A stretch of 41,224 bases of DNA from an uncultured Bacilli bacterium (GCA_947627395.1 CANQVW010000003.1:1-41224), one strand, 5' to 3'. Shown: positions 7,833-16,421, counted from the stretch's first letter. Notes: generated by a model not told the origin, from the letters alone. Made by a program: numbers and translations.

Positions 7833-8879
7833 ATGAGTTCATCTACTCCTTTTAAAATTATTTTTCAACAAAGCAAGAAGAAAAATAAGGAACCTATTTT
7901 ATTAAGAGAAGAAGAAAAAAACAAAATGTTATTCTTGCTTCTTGGACAAACGGCAATTTATGCATGTTCAAAAATAAAAGATCTTGTTTTTGAATTAAAA
8001 ATACAAGAACAAGAAGTCGTGGTAAAAGTAAAAAGAAATGAAAAAATAGGTATCTATCATGTTCAAAATATGGTAGATTATCGACGTTTTATTGATGAAT
8101 TTTCTTTACAAGAAAATCTAAGTTTATCCTATTTTCCCAATATGTATGCAAAAAAGAAATTAGAAGATGCTTATCAAAATCCATCTCATATTGGATCATA
8201 TACTTTTTATATTTACCAAAATCAAAAAGAAAATAAGGAAGAAAAAACAATGAATGAAGAAATTATAGTTCAAGAATCCATAGAAGAAAAGAAAAATAAA
8301 GAACATACTTCCAAAGAATCTACTTCTTTTAGAACCCATAAGAAAATCAAAAAAAAGAAACGTTATTTTTTATTATTTCTTTTCTTATTCTGTTTAAGCC
8401 CCTACGTGGTTTTAGGAGTATTTGCGAAAAACATGACACGTAAAAGTGGATTATCCACTACGAAGATAGCCGAGTGGCATGATCAATATATCTTGTTAGA
8501 TCATGAAGAAGAAGTAGAGTTTACTTTGGATGAAATTAAAAGCCAAGAAGATCAAAAAGTTTTTCATGTGAAAGTATGTCATTTTGATCAAGATCAAGAA
8601 ACAGAAGTAAAAACAAAGTATCAACTCTTTTTGACAACAACCAATAATATTCCTTTAAATGTTCAAGTATCAGAAGAGGAAAATACAACTTCTTTTTCAT
8701 CAAAAGGGAATGGAGAAATGGAAAAACTTCTTTTATTAGAAGGTACATTAGAACAACAAAAGGAAAGTCATACTTATACATTAATATTTTCTATTGCAAC
8801 TTCTAGTCAATCTTTTATAGAACTAGTGGATGAAATTGATCAAGTAAAGATTTGTATGACTTTTGTGCAAATTGAATAG
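7833..8879 (+). CDS. Membrane protein with cytoplasmic N-terminal region and internal TasA-like signal anchor
   Basis: 348 residues from the ATG at 7833, which has GAGGAA seven bases upstream; a TTG at 7818 overlaps the previous stop and is unlikely. Residues 1-130 look like a folded cytoplasmic domain I do not recognise. Residues 131-177 are a highly charged Lys/Glu linker. Residues 178-197 are a membrane span followed by VFAKNMTRKSGLSTTKIAEW, which resembles the region after the signal peptide of TasA-like proteins (A-K-x, then S-x-x-x-x-x-I/V-A-x-W/F). So the element normally at the N-terminus sits 180 residues into the chain. The extracellular part (200-348) is beta-rich and acidic. It follows the secreted TasA-like gene and precedes another signal-bearing protein. 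Confidence 0.6.
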   Translation: MSSSTPFKIIFQQSKKKNKEPILLREEEKNKMLFLLLGQTAIYACSKIKDLVFELKIQEQEVVVKVKRNEKIGIYHVQNMVDYRRFIDEFSLQENLSLSYFPNMYAKKKLEDAYQNPSHIGSYTFYIYQNQKENKEEKTMNEEIIVQESIEEKKNKEHTSKESTSFRTHKKIKKKKRYFLLFLFLFCLSPYVVLGVFAKNMTRKSGLSTTKIAEWHDQYILLDHEEEVEFTLDEIKSQEDQKVFHVKVCHFDQDQETEVKTKYQLFLTTTNNIPLNVQVSEEENTTSFSSKGNGEMEKLLLLEGTLEQQKESHTYTLIFSIATSSQSFIELVDEIDQVKICMTFVQIE

Positions 8880-8893
8880 AAATGAGGAAAATT

Positions 8894-9643
8894 ATGAAAA
8901 AGAAACTCTCCTATATTATTACGTTAAGTTTATTTTTATTATGTAGTTTTGCTTTAGGTAGTTTTTGTATTTATGCAAAATATAAACAAGAAAAAGAACA
9001 AAGTACTTCTTTATCCTTTCAAAAAAGTTATTTAAATATATCTAATCCTCAAACAAAAGAGTTTATATTAGATGAGAATCAAAGATTTTCTATTGAAGTA
9101 TCGAATACACTTTATGGAAATATGACTCCTTTTGATTTAATTTATGACATTGAAATTGTAGATGAAGTTCATGGGATAGAAAACACATTGCTTCAAAAAA
9201 GTGAGGAAGAACTGAAAGCAACAGGAACAGAAAATAAAAATATTTATAGTGATCTTTTACTGAGTAGTGGAGGAAATGAAATTCACCATGTTACTGTCAC
9301 TTTGACATCTACTTCAGGATATCATCAATTCATTCAAAACACATTTGATGTATCTATAGCAACCAATTTACAAGAAAAAATATCCTACGAACTTTTAGAT
9401 ATGCCTGGAAATATTGCTAGTATTTTTAAAATTACCATTCCAGATTTATATCGTAAGAGGGACGTTACTTTTAATATTCAATTTCCAGCTACTCTTGTTT
9501 TACAAGAAAATTCATTGGTGGATTCTTTAACCAACGAAAACTTAAAGACAACTTTAGAAAGAGGTGGAAATTATACTTTTTATTTTTTTAAAGAGGATAT
9601 CAATCAAATCTATACATTAGATCAATTTCAAATAAGGTGGTAA
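8894..9643 (+). CDS. Secreted beta-rich protein with YAKY-type signal sequence
   Basis: 249 residues from the ATG at 8894, chosen because GAGGA stands five bases before it; the ATG at 8882 has no ribosome binding site. A signal sequence (residues 5-26) is followed by YAKYKQ, the same motif as in the secreted protein two genes upstream. The rest is predicted beta-strand with no cysteine motifs, catalytic residues or cell-wall sorting signal. Weak features of TasA-like domains are present (FSIEVSNTLYGNMTPFDLIY) but the family cannot be assigned with confidence. It ends four bases before the start of the GLUG protein, so the two are probably translationally coupled. Confidence 0.55.
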   Translation: MKKKLSYIITLSLFLLCSFALGSFCIYAKYKQEKEQSTSLSFQKSYLNISNPQTKEFILDENQRFSIEVSNTLYGNMTPFDLIYDIEIVDEVHGIENTLLQKSEEELKATGTENKNIYSDLLLSSGGNEIHHVTVTLTSTSGYHQFIQNTFDVSIATNLQEKISYELLDMPGNIASIFKITIPDLYRKRDVTFNIQFPATLVLQENSLVDSLTNENLKTTLERGGNYTFYFFKEDINQIYTLDQFQIRW

Positions 9644-9647
9644 ATAA

Positions 9648-12600
9648 ATGAAAACACGTCAAACTTTAAGAAAAATTCTTTTTTTAGGAATTTTATTTAG
9701 CCTACTCAGTGTATCTTTTTTTGTTCCAAATACATATGCATCGATATGGGATCAAGAAGTTAATACACAGTGGTATCAAAAAGCAAAGAAAGAATATCAT
9801 ATTACAAGTCCAGCCGAGTTCGCTGGTTTATCTACAATTGTTTCTGGTGTGGGAGAAATTCAAGATTCTTTTCTTGGAAAAACCATTTATATAGAAGAAG
9901 ATCTTCTTATCAATGATTTATCCTTTCCAACCATCGGAACAGAAGAATATTCTTTTGAAGGGACATTGGATGGAAAAAATCATTTTCTTGAAGGAGTTCT
10001 TTTTGAGGATGGATTTGGTTTATTTCCCATTCTAAAAGGAACTATTAAAAATGTGAAAATAAAACAAGTTACACTTTCAAATTATAAAGATTCTTTTGGA
10101 ATTATAACCAATATCAATCAAGGAACCATTCGAAATTGTTCCATTGAAGAGATTACACTTCTACCTGAAGAAGATATAGAGATTTCTTCTTTTGGAATTG
10201 TTTCAGGAATCAATGAAGGAATCATCGACCAAGTAAAAGTCCATGGTTTTATGGAAATTGCTTTAAAAAACATGTATGTAGGTGGGATTAGTGGTATCAA
10301 TCATGGAGAAATCAAGGAATGTCAAAACGATATTGAAATTACGTCAAACAATGATTATTTAGGTGGAATTGTTGGAAAAAATGAAGGATTTATTAGTGAC
10401 TGTTTGAATCAAGGAAATATGATTTCTTCAGGTTCTTATATTGGTGGAATTGTTGGAATAAATGAGGGTGGAAGAATACAATATGTGACCAATACAGGAA
10501 CTATCACGGGTGAAAAAGATTCTATTGGTGGTCTTGTTGGAGAAATGATAGAAGGTACTTTATCTTCATCACTCAATCAAGGGGAAGTTTTAGGAGCAAT
10601 AAATAGTTCATATATAGGTGGTCTTGTTGGAAAAATGACATCCTCTCATCTTGAGTTATGTTCTAATGAAGCCAATATCAATTTAACAAGCGATTTATCT
10701 ACGAATCAAGGAAAATATGTAGGTGGTCTTATTGGATATATGACTTCAAGTACATTATCTAATTCAGTCCAAAAAGAAAATAAAGTTCAAGGAGAAGATT
10801 ACGTTGGAGGTGTTATTGGATATCTAGAATCAGGGGATGTTGAATATGTTTTAACATCCGCTATCACGCAAAATATAGAAGATAAAAACTGTTCATCCAT
10901 CGCAAACATTTTATCTCCCAACATTGCAAAGTTTCTTTACACATTTACAACAGAAGACACCCCACCTACTTTAGTGGGATCTTTCATTGCAAAAGAAAGA
11001 ATTACAAAAGAAGTATTTTTATTATTCACATCATTATCCAATACCAAGAGGGATTCATGGAGTATTGATCAAGAAACGATAGAGCTTTCCTATATTGGTG
11101 CTAAAGATATTTTACCAATTTTTAAAACTTGGGTGGATGTTGCTCTTTATATGGAAAGAGGAAAAGAAACGAATGGAGTATTAAGAGATGATATTTTAAA
11201 AGAATGTCAAACTAAGAAGTCTTTTACCATTACAAAGCCAGAACAACTTGCATGGATTATGTATCAAATGAATCAAAACGCTTCTTTTCAAAATCTTCAT
11301 CTTCAATTAGGAAATGATATTGATATGAGTGGAAAAACTTATCAAAATGGACAACCATTAGAATGGTATCCGATATCCGATTCCCCTGTGAATGCATTTC
11401 AAGGAATTTTTGATGGAAGAAATTATGCAATTTTAAATCTTGTGATGAATCAAAACACTCCTTATACAGGGCTTTTTGGATATACTTCGGAACAAGCTTT
11501 GATTCAAAACCTTATTTTAGAGGCAGAAATTACGGGAAATATGTATGTTGGATCTGTAGTTGGATATCATTGGGGAACCATTACAAACTGCAAGATCAAA
11601 CAAGTAAGTATTCATAAATCAAGTGGATATACGGGAGGAATTGTTGGGTACAACGAAGGAATCATCACTCATTCTATCGTTCAAAGAATTGATGTAGTTG
11701 ATGGAGGATATTATTTAGGTGGTCTTGTTGGAATGAATACAGGAAAAATCGAAGATTGTAAAACCCAAAATGGAACGCTTCAAGGTGCATATTATGTGGG
11801 CGGCATTGTTGGTGGAAATATGAACAATATTACACAGTGTAGTAATGCTTGTAGCATCACATCATGTGATAAAGGAAGCTTTCATGGAACAGGAGGAATT
11901 GTTGGAATACATCAATTAGGTCAAATTACTTCTTGTTATAACCAAGGAAATATTGAAGGATCTATTTCAATTGGTGGGATTGTTGGATATCTTAAAAGTG
12001 GTCAAGTCAAAACTTGTTACAATATCGGAAAAGTTCAAGGAATGGAAAGCATAGGAGGAATTGTTGGAAAAGGAAGTGGATGTATTGAAGAAGCGTTCAA
12101 TACAGAAGAAATCACATTTTTAAACACAATGGCGGGTGGAATTGCTGGTACATTTGATGGAACCATCGAAAATTGTTACAACACAGGAATTGTAAACGCA
12201 AAACAGTTCTTTGCTGGAATTGTAGGTAAATTAGAAAAAGGATTTTTACGTACTTGTTATGTTAGAATTTTAGATGAAGAATATTTACCTTCATTCATTG
12301 TCGGATATTTCAATGGAACGATGGAGAATTGTTACACTTTATCCCAAGATTTAGATTCTTCAAATTCTTTCTTATATCAAGATAAAACAAACACATCAGA
12401 AGTCATTTCATCATCTTCACTCATTCTATCGCAGATGACATGCACAAGTTTAGAAGATCCATTATTTGTTATGGAAGGTTTTTCCTCTTCACCATGGACA
12501 ATATTTTTATCAAAAGAGAATCAATATTATTTTCCAGTATTAACTTCCTTTTTGGATTCTTCAATATATCAAGTAAGAAAAGATGCTATGCAAAGTACAA

Positions 12601-13679
12601 GCTATTTTCTTTTCTCAATTCCTACACTTGGAATCGAAAGCTTTGCTTCTAATCAATGGAATTATCAATTATCAGAAATTCTTCCAAGAGAGGAAATAAA
12701 AGAGGATTTAAAAGGATTTTTATGTTTTCATTTATATAGTTATTCATCTAGTTCTACCTTAACTTCTTTTTCACTTCAAGCAACAAATGAAGAACTTTGT
12801 TTACCAGTAAATACTTTCATTTCTTGTGTTGTCCTAGACCATCAAGGAAAAAGAATTTATGTAAAACAAAACAAAGTTCAAAATGAAAATATGATTTGGG
12901 AATTACCAAATTCATGTATCATTGAAGAAGATACATTTATTACGATTTTATTTTATCTAACTTTTCCAGAAGAAATATCAACTTTCTCATGTTCTGTTCA
13001 ATTGCAAGGAACATTTGAAAATCAGTATCAAGAAATTCCATCTCATCCTGTTACATTATCTTATGAAAAAGAAGAAGATGAAATCTTTCATTCCTTAGAT
13101 TTATGTGATAATGGCATGATTATTCATATCTTAGAAGATTTAAAACAAAATGTGCAAGGAAAAATACTTCTTTATGTACTTTTAGAAGATGAAGAAGGTT
13201 TCCATTTAGCACTTTCTTCTAATGAGAAAGAAATTTATCTAAGCGATTTACCTGTTGGAAAGTATACATTGACCATCAAAAAATATTGGGTGTCTTTAGA
13301 GGACTCATACGCCCTAGGAGGACAATATATTTCTAGTTTTACAGAGGAAGTATCCATCACCGGAAAAGATATTTTTAAACTTCCAGAAGAGGAAGAGCAC
13401 TCAAAAACAGTTTTAGTAATCGATCAAAATCAAAAAAGAATATTTCAAGAAGAAGAAGATATTCAAATTCAATTTACTTATCCAATAGAAAAAGAAACAC
13501 TTTATTATGAATTATATCAAAAACAAAATCAAAACTATGAACAACTGATTGAAAAAACACCAGTAACATTGTTATCAAATACCATCTTTAATTATAATAA
13601 TACCTTAGAAAAAGGAACTTATCGTTTTATCTTTTATCTAAAAGATGCGAAAATGATTTATAATATTTTAGTTGTATAA
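9648..13679 (+). CDS. Large secreted GLUG-repeat protein
   Basis: A 1343-residue protein and last gene of the surface operon. A signal peptide covers residues 1-31 (cut probably after NTYA). Residues about 45-180 match the usual start of GLUG proteins (ITSPAEFAGLS, then FEGTLDGKNHFLEG and GLFPILKGTIKNVKI). At least 16 GLUG-type motifs of the form GGIVG-x-N-x-G lie in two blocks, about 180-400 and 635-890, each usually followed by a Cys and an N-x-G turn. They are separated by a region that restarts with another FDGRNYAILNL segment. Residues about 900-1343 are beta-rich. There is no LPxTG motif, C-terminal anchor or lipobox. GLUG proteins include adhesins and IgA-protease-related surface proteins; an adhesive or matrix role is inference. 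GGTGG stands just before the start. Confidence 0.85.
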   Translation: MKTRQTLRKILFLGILFSLLSVSFFVPNTYASIWDQEVNTQWYQKAKKEYHITSPAEFAGLSTIVSGVGEIQDSFLGKTIYIEEDLLINDLSFPTIGTEEYSFEGTLDGKNHFLEGVLFEDGFGLFPILKGTIKNVKIKQVTLSNYKDSFGIITNINQGTIRNCSIEEITLLPEEDIEISSFGIVSGINEGIIDQVKVHGFMEIALKNMYVGGISGINHGEIKECQNDIEITSNNDYLGGIVGKNEGFISDCLNQGNMISSGSYIGGIVGINEGGRIQYVTNTGTITGEKDSIGGLVGEMIEGTLSSSLNQGEVLGAINSSYIGGLVGKMTSSHLELCSNEANINLTSDLSTNQGKYVGGLIGYMTSSTLSNSVQKENKVQGEDYVGGVIGYLESGDVEYVLTSAITQNIEDKNCSSIANILSPNIAKFLYTFTTEDTPPTLVGSFIAKERITKEVFLLFTSLSNTKRDSWSIDQETIELSYIGAKDILPIFKTWVDVALYMERGKETNGVLRDDILKECQTKKSFTITKPEQLAWIMYQMNQNASFQNLHLQLGNDIDMSGKTYQNGQPLEWYPISDSPVNAFQGIFDGRNYAILNLVMNQNTPYTGLFGYTSEQALIQNLILEAEITGNMYVGSVVGYHWGTITNCKIKQVSIHKSSGYTGGIVGYNEGIITHSIVQRIDVVDGGYYLGGLVGMNTGKIEDCKTQNGTLQGAYYVGGIVGGNMNNITQCSNACSITSCDKGSFHGTGGIVGIHQLGQITSCYNQGNIEGSISIGGIVGYLKSGQVKTCYNIGKVQGMESIGGIVGKGSGCIEEAFNTEEITFLNTMAGGIAGTFDGTIENCYNTGIVNAKQFFAGIVGKLEKGFLRTCYVRILDEEYLPSFIVGYFNGTMENCYTLSQDLDSSNSFLYQDKTNTSEVISSSSLILSQMTCTSLEDPLFVMEGFSSSPWTIFLSKENQYYFPVLTSFLDSSIYQVRKDAMQSTSYFLFSIPTLGIESFASNQWNYQLSEILPREEIKEDLKGFLCFHLYSYSSSSTLTSFSLQATNEELCLPVNTFISCVVLDHQGKRIYVKQNKVQNENMIWELPNSCIIEEDTFITILFYLTFPEEISTFSCSVQLQGTFENQYQEIPSHPVTLSYEKEEDEIFHSLDLCDNGMIIHILEDLKQNVQGKILLYVLLEDEEGFHLALSSNEKEIYLSDLPVGKYTLTIKKYWVSLEDSYALGGQYISSFTEEVSITGKDIFKLPEEEEHSKTVLVIDQNQKRIFQEEEDIQIQFTYPIEKETLYYELYQKQNQNYEQLIEKTPVTLLSNTIFNYNNTLEKGTYRFIFYLKDAKMIYNILVV

Positions 13680-13797
13680 CAAAATTGATCGATATTTATT
13701 AACCTTGAATCGAAAAATCTTGTAAATAGAATCCAAATATTATATAATGAATGCAAAGTATTTCATATATAATAGAGCCTCTATAGCTTTAAAATAA

Positions 13798-13836
13798 AAA
13801 AACTCTCTTGTATATAGATATAAGGGAGTTTTTCGT
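13798..13836 (+). terminator. Strong terminator of the surface operon
   Basis: AAAAACTCTCTT (13798-13809) pairs with AAGGGAGTTTTT (13822-13833) with one G-T wobble, and T residues follow. The 118 bases between the GLUG gene and this hairpin contain no recognisable gene. Confidence 0.85.
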
Positions 13837-13861
13837 TTACTACCTATTTAAGAGGTGCATG

Positions 13862-14117
13862 AAATGAAAATTGTAAAATATATTCGTGTATATTTGCATT
13901 TTTTGATGCAATAGTAGGAAATGGCAGTAATGTTGGATTTAAAGAAGTCATGAGTGGGATAGCTTCAGTGTTATTTATTGTTTTAATATATTTTACTTCA
14001 TTAAACGTATTAGAAAGATAGACAAAGCAAAAATATAAAATTAATAGTTTATGTTCCATAGGAATAACAATTTTGTTCATATCTTTGATAGTTTTGGGGT
14101 TAATAATTATTGAATAA
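13862..14117 (+). pseudogene. Remnant of a small membrane protein gene
   Basis: One frame reads from about 13862 to a TAA at 14115-14117, broken by an in-frame TAG at 14019-14021. It encodes CIFAFFDAIVGNGSNVGF, a hydrophobic segment (SGIASVLFIVLIYF) and, after the TAG, CSIGITILFISLIVLGLI, consistent with a small protein of two or three membrane spans. No start codon in this frame has a ribosome binding site. I do not recognise the family. From 14118 to 14272 there is only AT-rich sequence with a short protein-like tail (FEIDRFDCDILDI, ending in TAA near 14214), another likely gene fragment. Confidence 0.4.
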
Positions 14118-14272
14118 TTATTTTAAAGAACATAAACTTATAGGTGTATACTATCTCATTTTACGATGTTGAATTTGAAATAGATAGATTTGATTGTGAT
14201 ATTTTAGATATTTAAATATAAATTTAAATCATCTACTAGCATGATGCGATTGAATAAATGAAAGAGGTAAAT

Positions 14273-14593
14273 ATGATTTATACTGACAAGGAAAAGCAAA
14301 TTGCAAAAGAATTTATTGATTGTAAGATCCCAAATTATATGTATGATTATGATGAAGAATTTAAAAAAACACATCATTTAGATATGGATACTATGGAATA
14401 TTATGAAGCATTATTTGATTATGCTCATTGTATTTTAGATGATTATAAACTTGAATCTAATTTTTCAAAAGCCTTAAGAAACAAAGAATTATACTTTTTG
14501 ATTATGAAGCAAAAGAAAAACATTATTCAAAAACATTTTTCTAATAAAGTAAGTATGTTATTTGAAGTAATAAAAAAATATATAGAAATTTAA
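14273..14593 (+). CDS. Small hypothetical protein
   Basis: 106 residues from the ATG at 14273, which has AGAGG at a suitable distance; an in-frame ATG at 14258 lies upstream of that site. The product is predicted helical, cytoplasmic and rich in Lys, Asp, Glu and Tyr (MIYTDKEKQIAKEFIDCKI; YDYDEEFKKTHH; a basic C-terminal helix). It has no signal peptide, membrane segment or motif I recognise. It stands alone after two gene remnants and before the MATE gene, in what looks like an accessory patch. It could be an intact accessory gene such as a toxin-immunity type protein, but nothing in the sequence shows that. Confidence 0.55.
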   Translation: MIYTDKEKQIAKEFIDCKIPNYMYDYDEEFKKTHHLDMDTMEYYEALFDYAHCILDDYKLESNFSKALRNKELYFLIMKQKKNIIQKHFSNKVSMLFEVIKKYIEI

Positions 14594-14677
14594 ATAGAAT
14601 ATTTCTTTATTTATATTTCAATGAAGTTTTTACTATGTGATTACCTTAGATAGAAATTTTTGAATTCTAAAATTGTC

Positions 14678-14706
14678 TTGACTTTCACGATGTTTTTTGA
14701 TAAAAT
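14678..14706 (+). promoter_or_regulatory. Sigma-A type promoter of the MATE gene leader
   Basis: TTGACT (14678-14683), exactly 17 bases and TAAAAT (14701-14706). Transcription from here would include the whole structured leader. Confidence 0.75.
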
Positions 14707-14729
14707 ATCAATGTAAAAATAATAGAGCT

Positions 14730-14833
14730 TAACGACACATGTGGCGCTTTCCAGCGTGTAAATCTGATTACGGTACGGAAGCGGTCGCAAGTGTCTTTTT
14801 TTATGAACGACACAAGTTTTTTGTGTCGTTTTG
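14730..14833 (+). promoter_or_regulatory. Structured leader, candidate guanidine-IV (mepA motif) riboswitch
   Basis: Between a good promoter and the MATE gene lies a GC-richer folded segment. CGCT-TTCC-AGCG (14745-14756) forms a hairpin whose loop TTCC (14749-14752) is complementary to GGAA at 14777-14780, giving a possible pseudoknot or loop-loop contact. ACGACAC occurs at 14732-14738 and again at 14807-14813. Its partner GTGTC occurs at 14791-14795, and GTGTCGT at 14823-14829. The four segments can pair in mutually exclusive ways, one of which is a terminator. The guanidine-IV class is known to precede mepA-type MATE exporters and uses a pseudoknotted aptamer with a terminator. The assignment rests on that context and general layout, not on a covariance model. 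Confidence 0.6.
14807..14833 (+). terminator. Terminator inside the MATE leader (attenuator)
   Basis: ACGACACAA (14807-14815) pairs perfectly with TTGTGTCGT (14821-14829) and is followed by TTTTGC. The T-tract is short, which fits a regulated attenuator. It ends 20 bases before the start codon. Confidence 0.7.
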
Positions 14834-14852
14834 CTCTTATTTGGAGGGATTT

Positions 14853-16247
14853 ATGGAAAATAATGATTATCTTGGCAAAGAAAAAATAGGAAAACTTCTT
14901 TTAAAGTTTGCGATACCCTGTATTCTTTCTTTGATTATTTCTTGCCTTTACAATATCGTCAATCAAATATTTGTAGGGAATAGTAAAGTTGGATATTTAG
15001 GAAATGCAGCAACAGGGGTCATTTTTCCCATTACGGTCATTGGATGGGGACTTTCCTTATTTTTTGGAGATGGTGCTGCTGCGTGGCTATCTGTTTCTTT
15101 AGGTGAGGGAAAAGGTGAAAAAATTCATCAATGTGTTGGAAATGCACTTCTTGCTTCATTTTTATCAGGATGTATTGTCATACTCATTGCTTATCTATGG
15201 GGTGATTCTCTATTAATGCTTTTAGGTGGAACAGAGGCAAATCTTTCTCTTGCTCATGATTATGGAATCATTATTTATGCCATGATGCCCCTTGCACTTG
15301 TACAAAATTCTCTTGCCGCAATTATTCGTGCTGATGGAGCACCCAAATATGCTATGTTTGCCATGGCTATGGGGGCAGTTATAAATATTATTGGGGATCC
15401 CATTGCAATTTATGCACTTGATCTTGGAATAAAGGGAGCTGCTTATGCAACAATTTTGGGTCAGTTTACTAGCTTTATCATTTGCATCTTTTATTTAAGA
15501 AAAAGTAAAACTTTTAAAATTAAATTAAAAAGTTTTCTTCCAGATTTAAAAATTTTAGTAAAAATTATGACACTAGGTGCATCAAGCTTTTTCACCCAAC
15601 TATGTATTGTTGCTACAACAGTCGTTAATAATATCTTATTTGTACAATATGGAATGAAAAGTGAGTTTGGTGCAGACATACCTCTTGCAGCATTTGTTGT
15701 CATCATGAAATTATTTCAGATTGTTTTAAACATTGCCTTTGGAATTGCAGCAGGAAGTCAGCCGATTATTGGTTATAATTATGGTGCAAAACACTATGAG
15801 AGAGTAAAACAAATTTTTAAACTTATGTTGATATCAACAACAGTAATTTGTCTTGTGTTTACCATGTTATTTGAACTATTCCCACGTGCATTTATATCTA
15901 TGTTTGGCGCAGGTGGAGGACAAGAGGGACTTGATATTGAACTTTACATGAAATTTGCAATTCCATGTATTAGAATTTATTTAATGTTCATTGTGTTTAC
16001 TTGTTTGCAAAAGACCGTTTCCATCTTTTTACAATCTATTGGACAGGCAAAACTTGCTACACCACTCTCATTCCTTCGAGATATTTTATTGATTCTATTC
16101 GCGTTTCTTGTTCCTATTAAACTGGGTGTTATGGGTGTTGCATGGGCTGCACCAATTGCTGATGCAGTGGCAATGCTCATCACTTTACCTATAATCCTAT
16201 GGATAATATCCAATAGATATAAATATCTAATGGACAATATCAAATAG
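14853..16247 (+). CDS. MATE family multidrug/cation efflux pump, MepA-like
   Basis: A 464-residue inner-membrane antiporter with about 12 predicted spans in two homologous halves. It starts at 14853 because GGAGGG lies six bases before that ATG; the frame is open upstream only because it runs through the leader RNA. MATE hallmarks are an N-terminus on the pattern of GKLLLKFAIPCILSL, IVNQIFVGNS, DGAPKYAMFAMAMGAVINI with NIIGDPI, and GSQPIIGYNYGAKHYERVK in the second half. Length and motifs fit the MepA branch, which exports cationic drugs. If the leader is a guanidine riboswitch, guanidinium or a related compound is the likely natural substrate (inference). The last codons lie inside two palindromes. 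Confidence 0.88.
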   Translation: MENNDYLGKEKIGKLLLKFAIPCILSLIISCLYNIVNQIFVGNSKVGYLGNAATGVIFPITVIGWGLSLFFGDGAAAWLSVSLGEGKGEKIHQCVGNALLASFLSGCIVILIAYLWGDSLLMLLGGTEANLSLAHDYGIIIYAMMPLALVQNSLAAIIRADGAPKYAMFAMAMGAVINIIGDPIAIYALDLGIKGAAYATILGQFTSFIICIFYLRKSKTFKIKLKSFLPDLKILVKIMTLGASSFFTQLCIVATTVVNNILFVQYGMKSEFGADIPLAAFVVIMKLFQIVLNIAFGIAAGSQPIIGYNYGAKHYERVKQIFKLMLISTTVICLVFTMLFELFPRAFISMFGAGGGQEGLDIELYMKFAIPCIRIYLMFIVFTCLQKTVSIFLQSIGQAKLATPLSFLRDILLILFAFLVPIKLGVMGVAWAAPIADAVAMLITLPIILWIISNRYKYLMDNIK

Positions 16248-16268
16248 ATATGAATATCTATTTGATAT
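16210..16268. repeat. Two adjacent palindromes at the 3' end of the MATE gene
   Basis: The first spans 16210-16233 (CCAATAGATAT, AA, ATATCTAATGG; one A-A mismatch). The second spans 16237-16268 (ATATCAAATAGATAT, GA, ATATCTATTTGATAT; 15 perfect pairs). They share the core TAGATAT/ATATCTA and look like a duplicated unit. The MATE stop codon (16245-16247) lies within the second. No T-tract follows, so it is not a standard terminator. Confidence 0.8.
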
Positions 16269-16342
16269 GAAAACTTAAATGACAAAATCTAAATTGATTT
16301 AAAAATTCTTTTTTGAAAGTTTCATTTTTTCGAATAAGAACA

Positions 16343-16382
16343 TAAAAAAGTAGAACCTATATTTAAAGTTCTACTCTTTTTT
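16343..16382. terminator. Bidirectional terminator between convergent genes
   Basis: AGTAGAAC (16349-16356) pairs with GTTCTACT (16368-16375). The stem is flanked by an A-tract on the left and a T-tract on the right, so it can stop both the MATE transcript and the minus-strand gene. Confidence 0.8.
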
Positions 16383-16421
16383 CATTGTAATGAATTATTT
16401 TATTTCATTTGAATTAAGTAA

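Noticed and set aside
13844-14080. Minus-strand frame of 78 codons
   Set aside because: The plus strand reads as a decayed membrane protein here; the minus frame has no ribosome binding site and an implausible composition.
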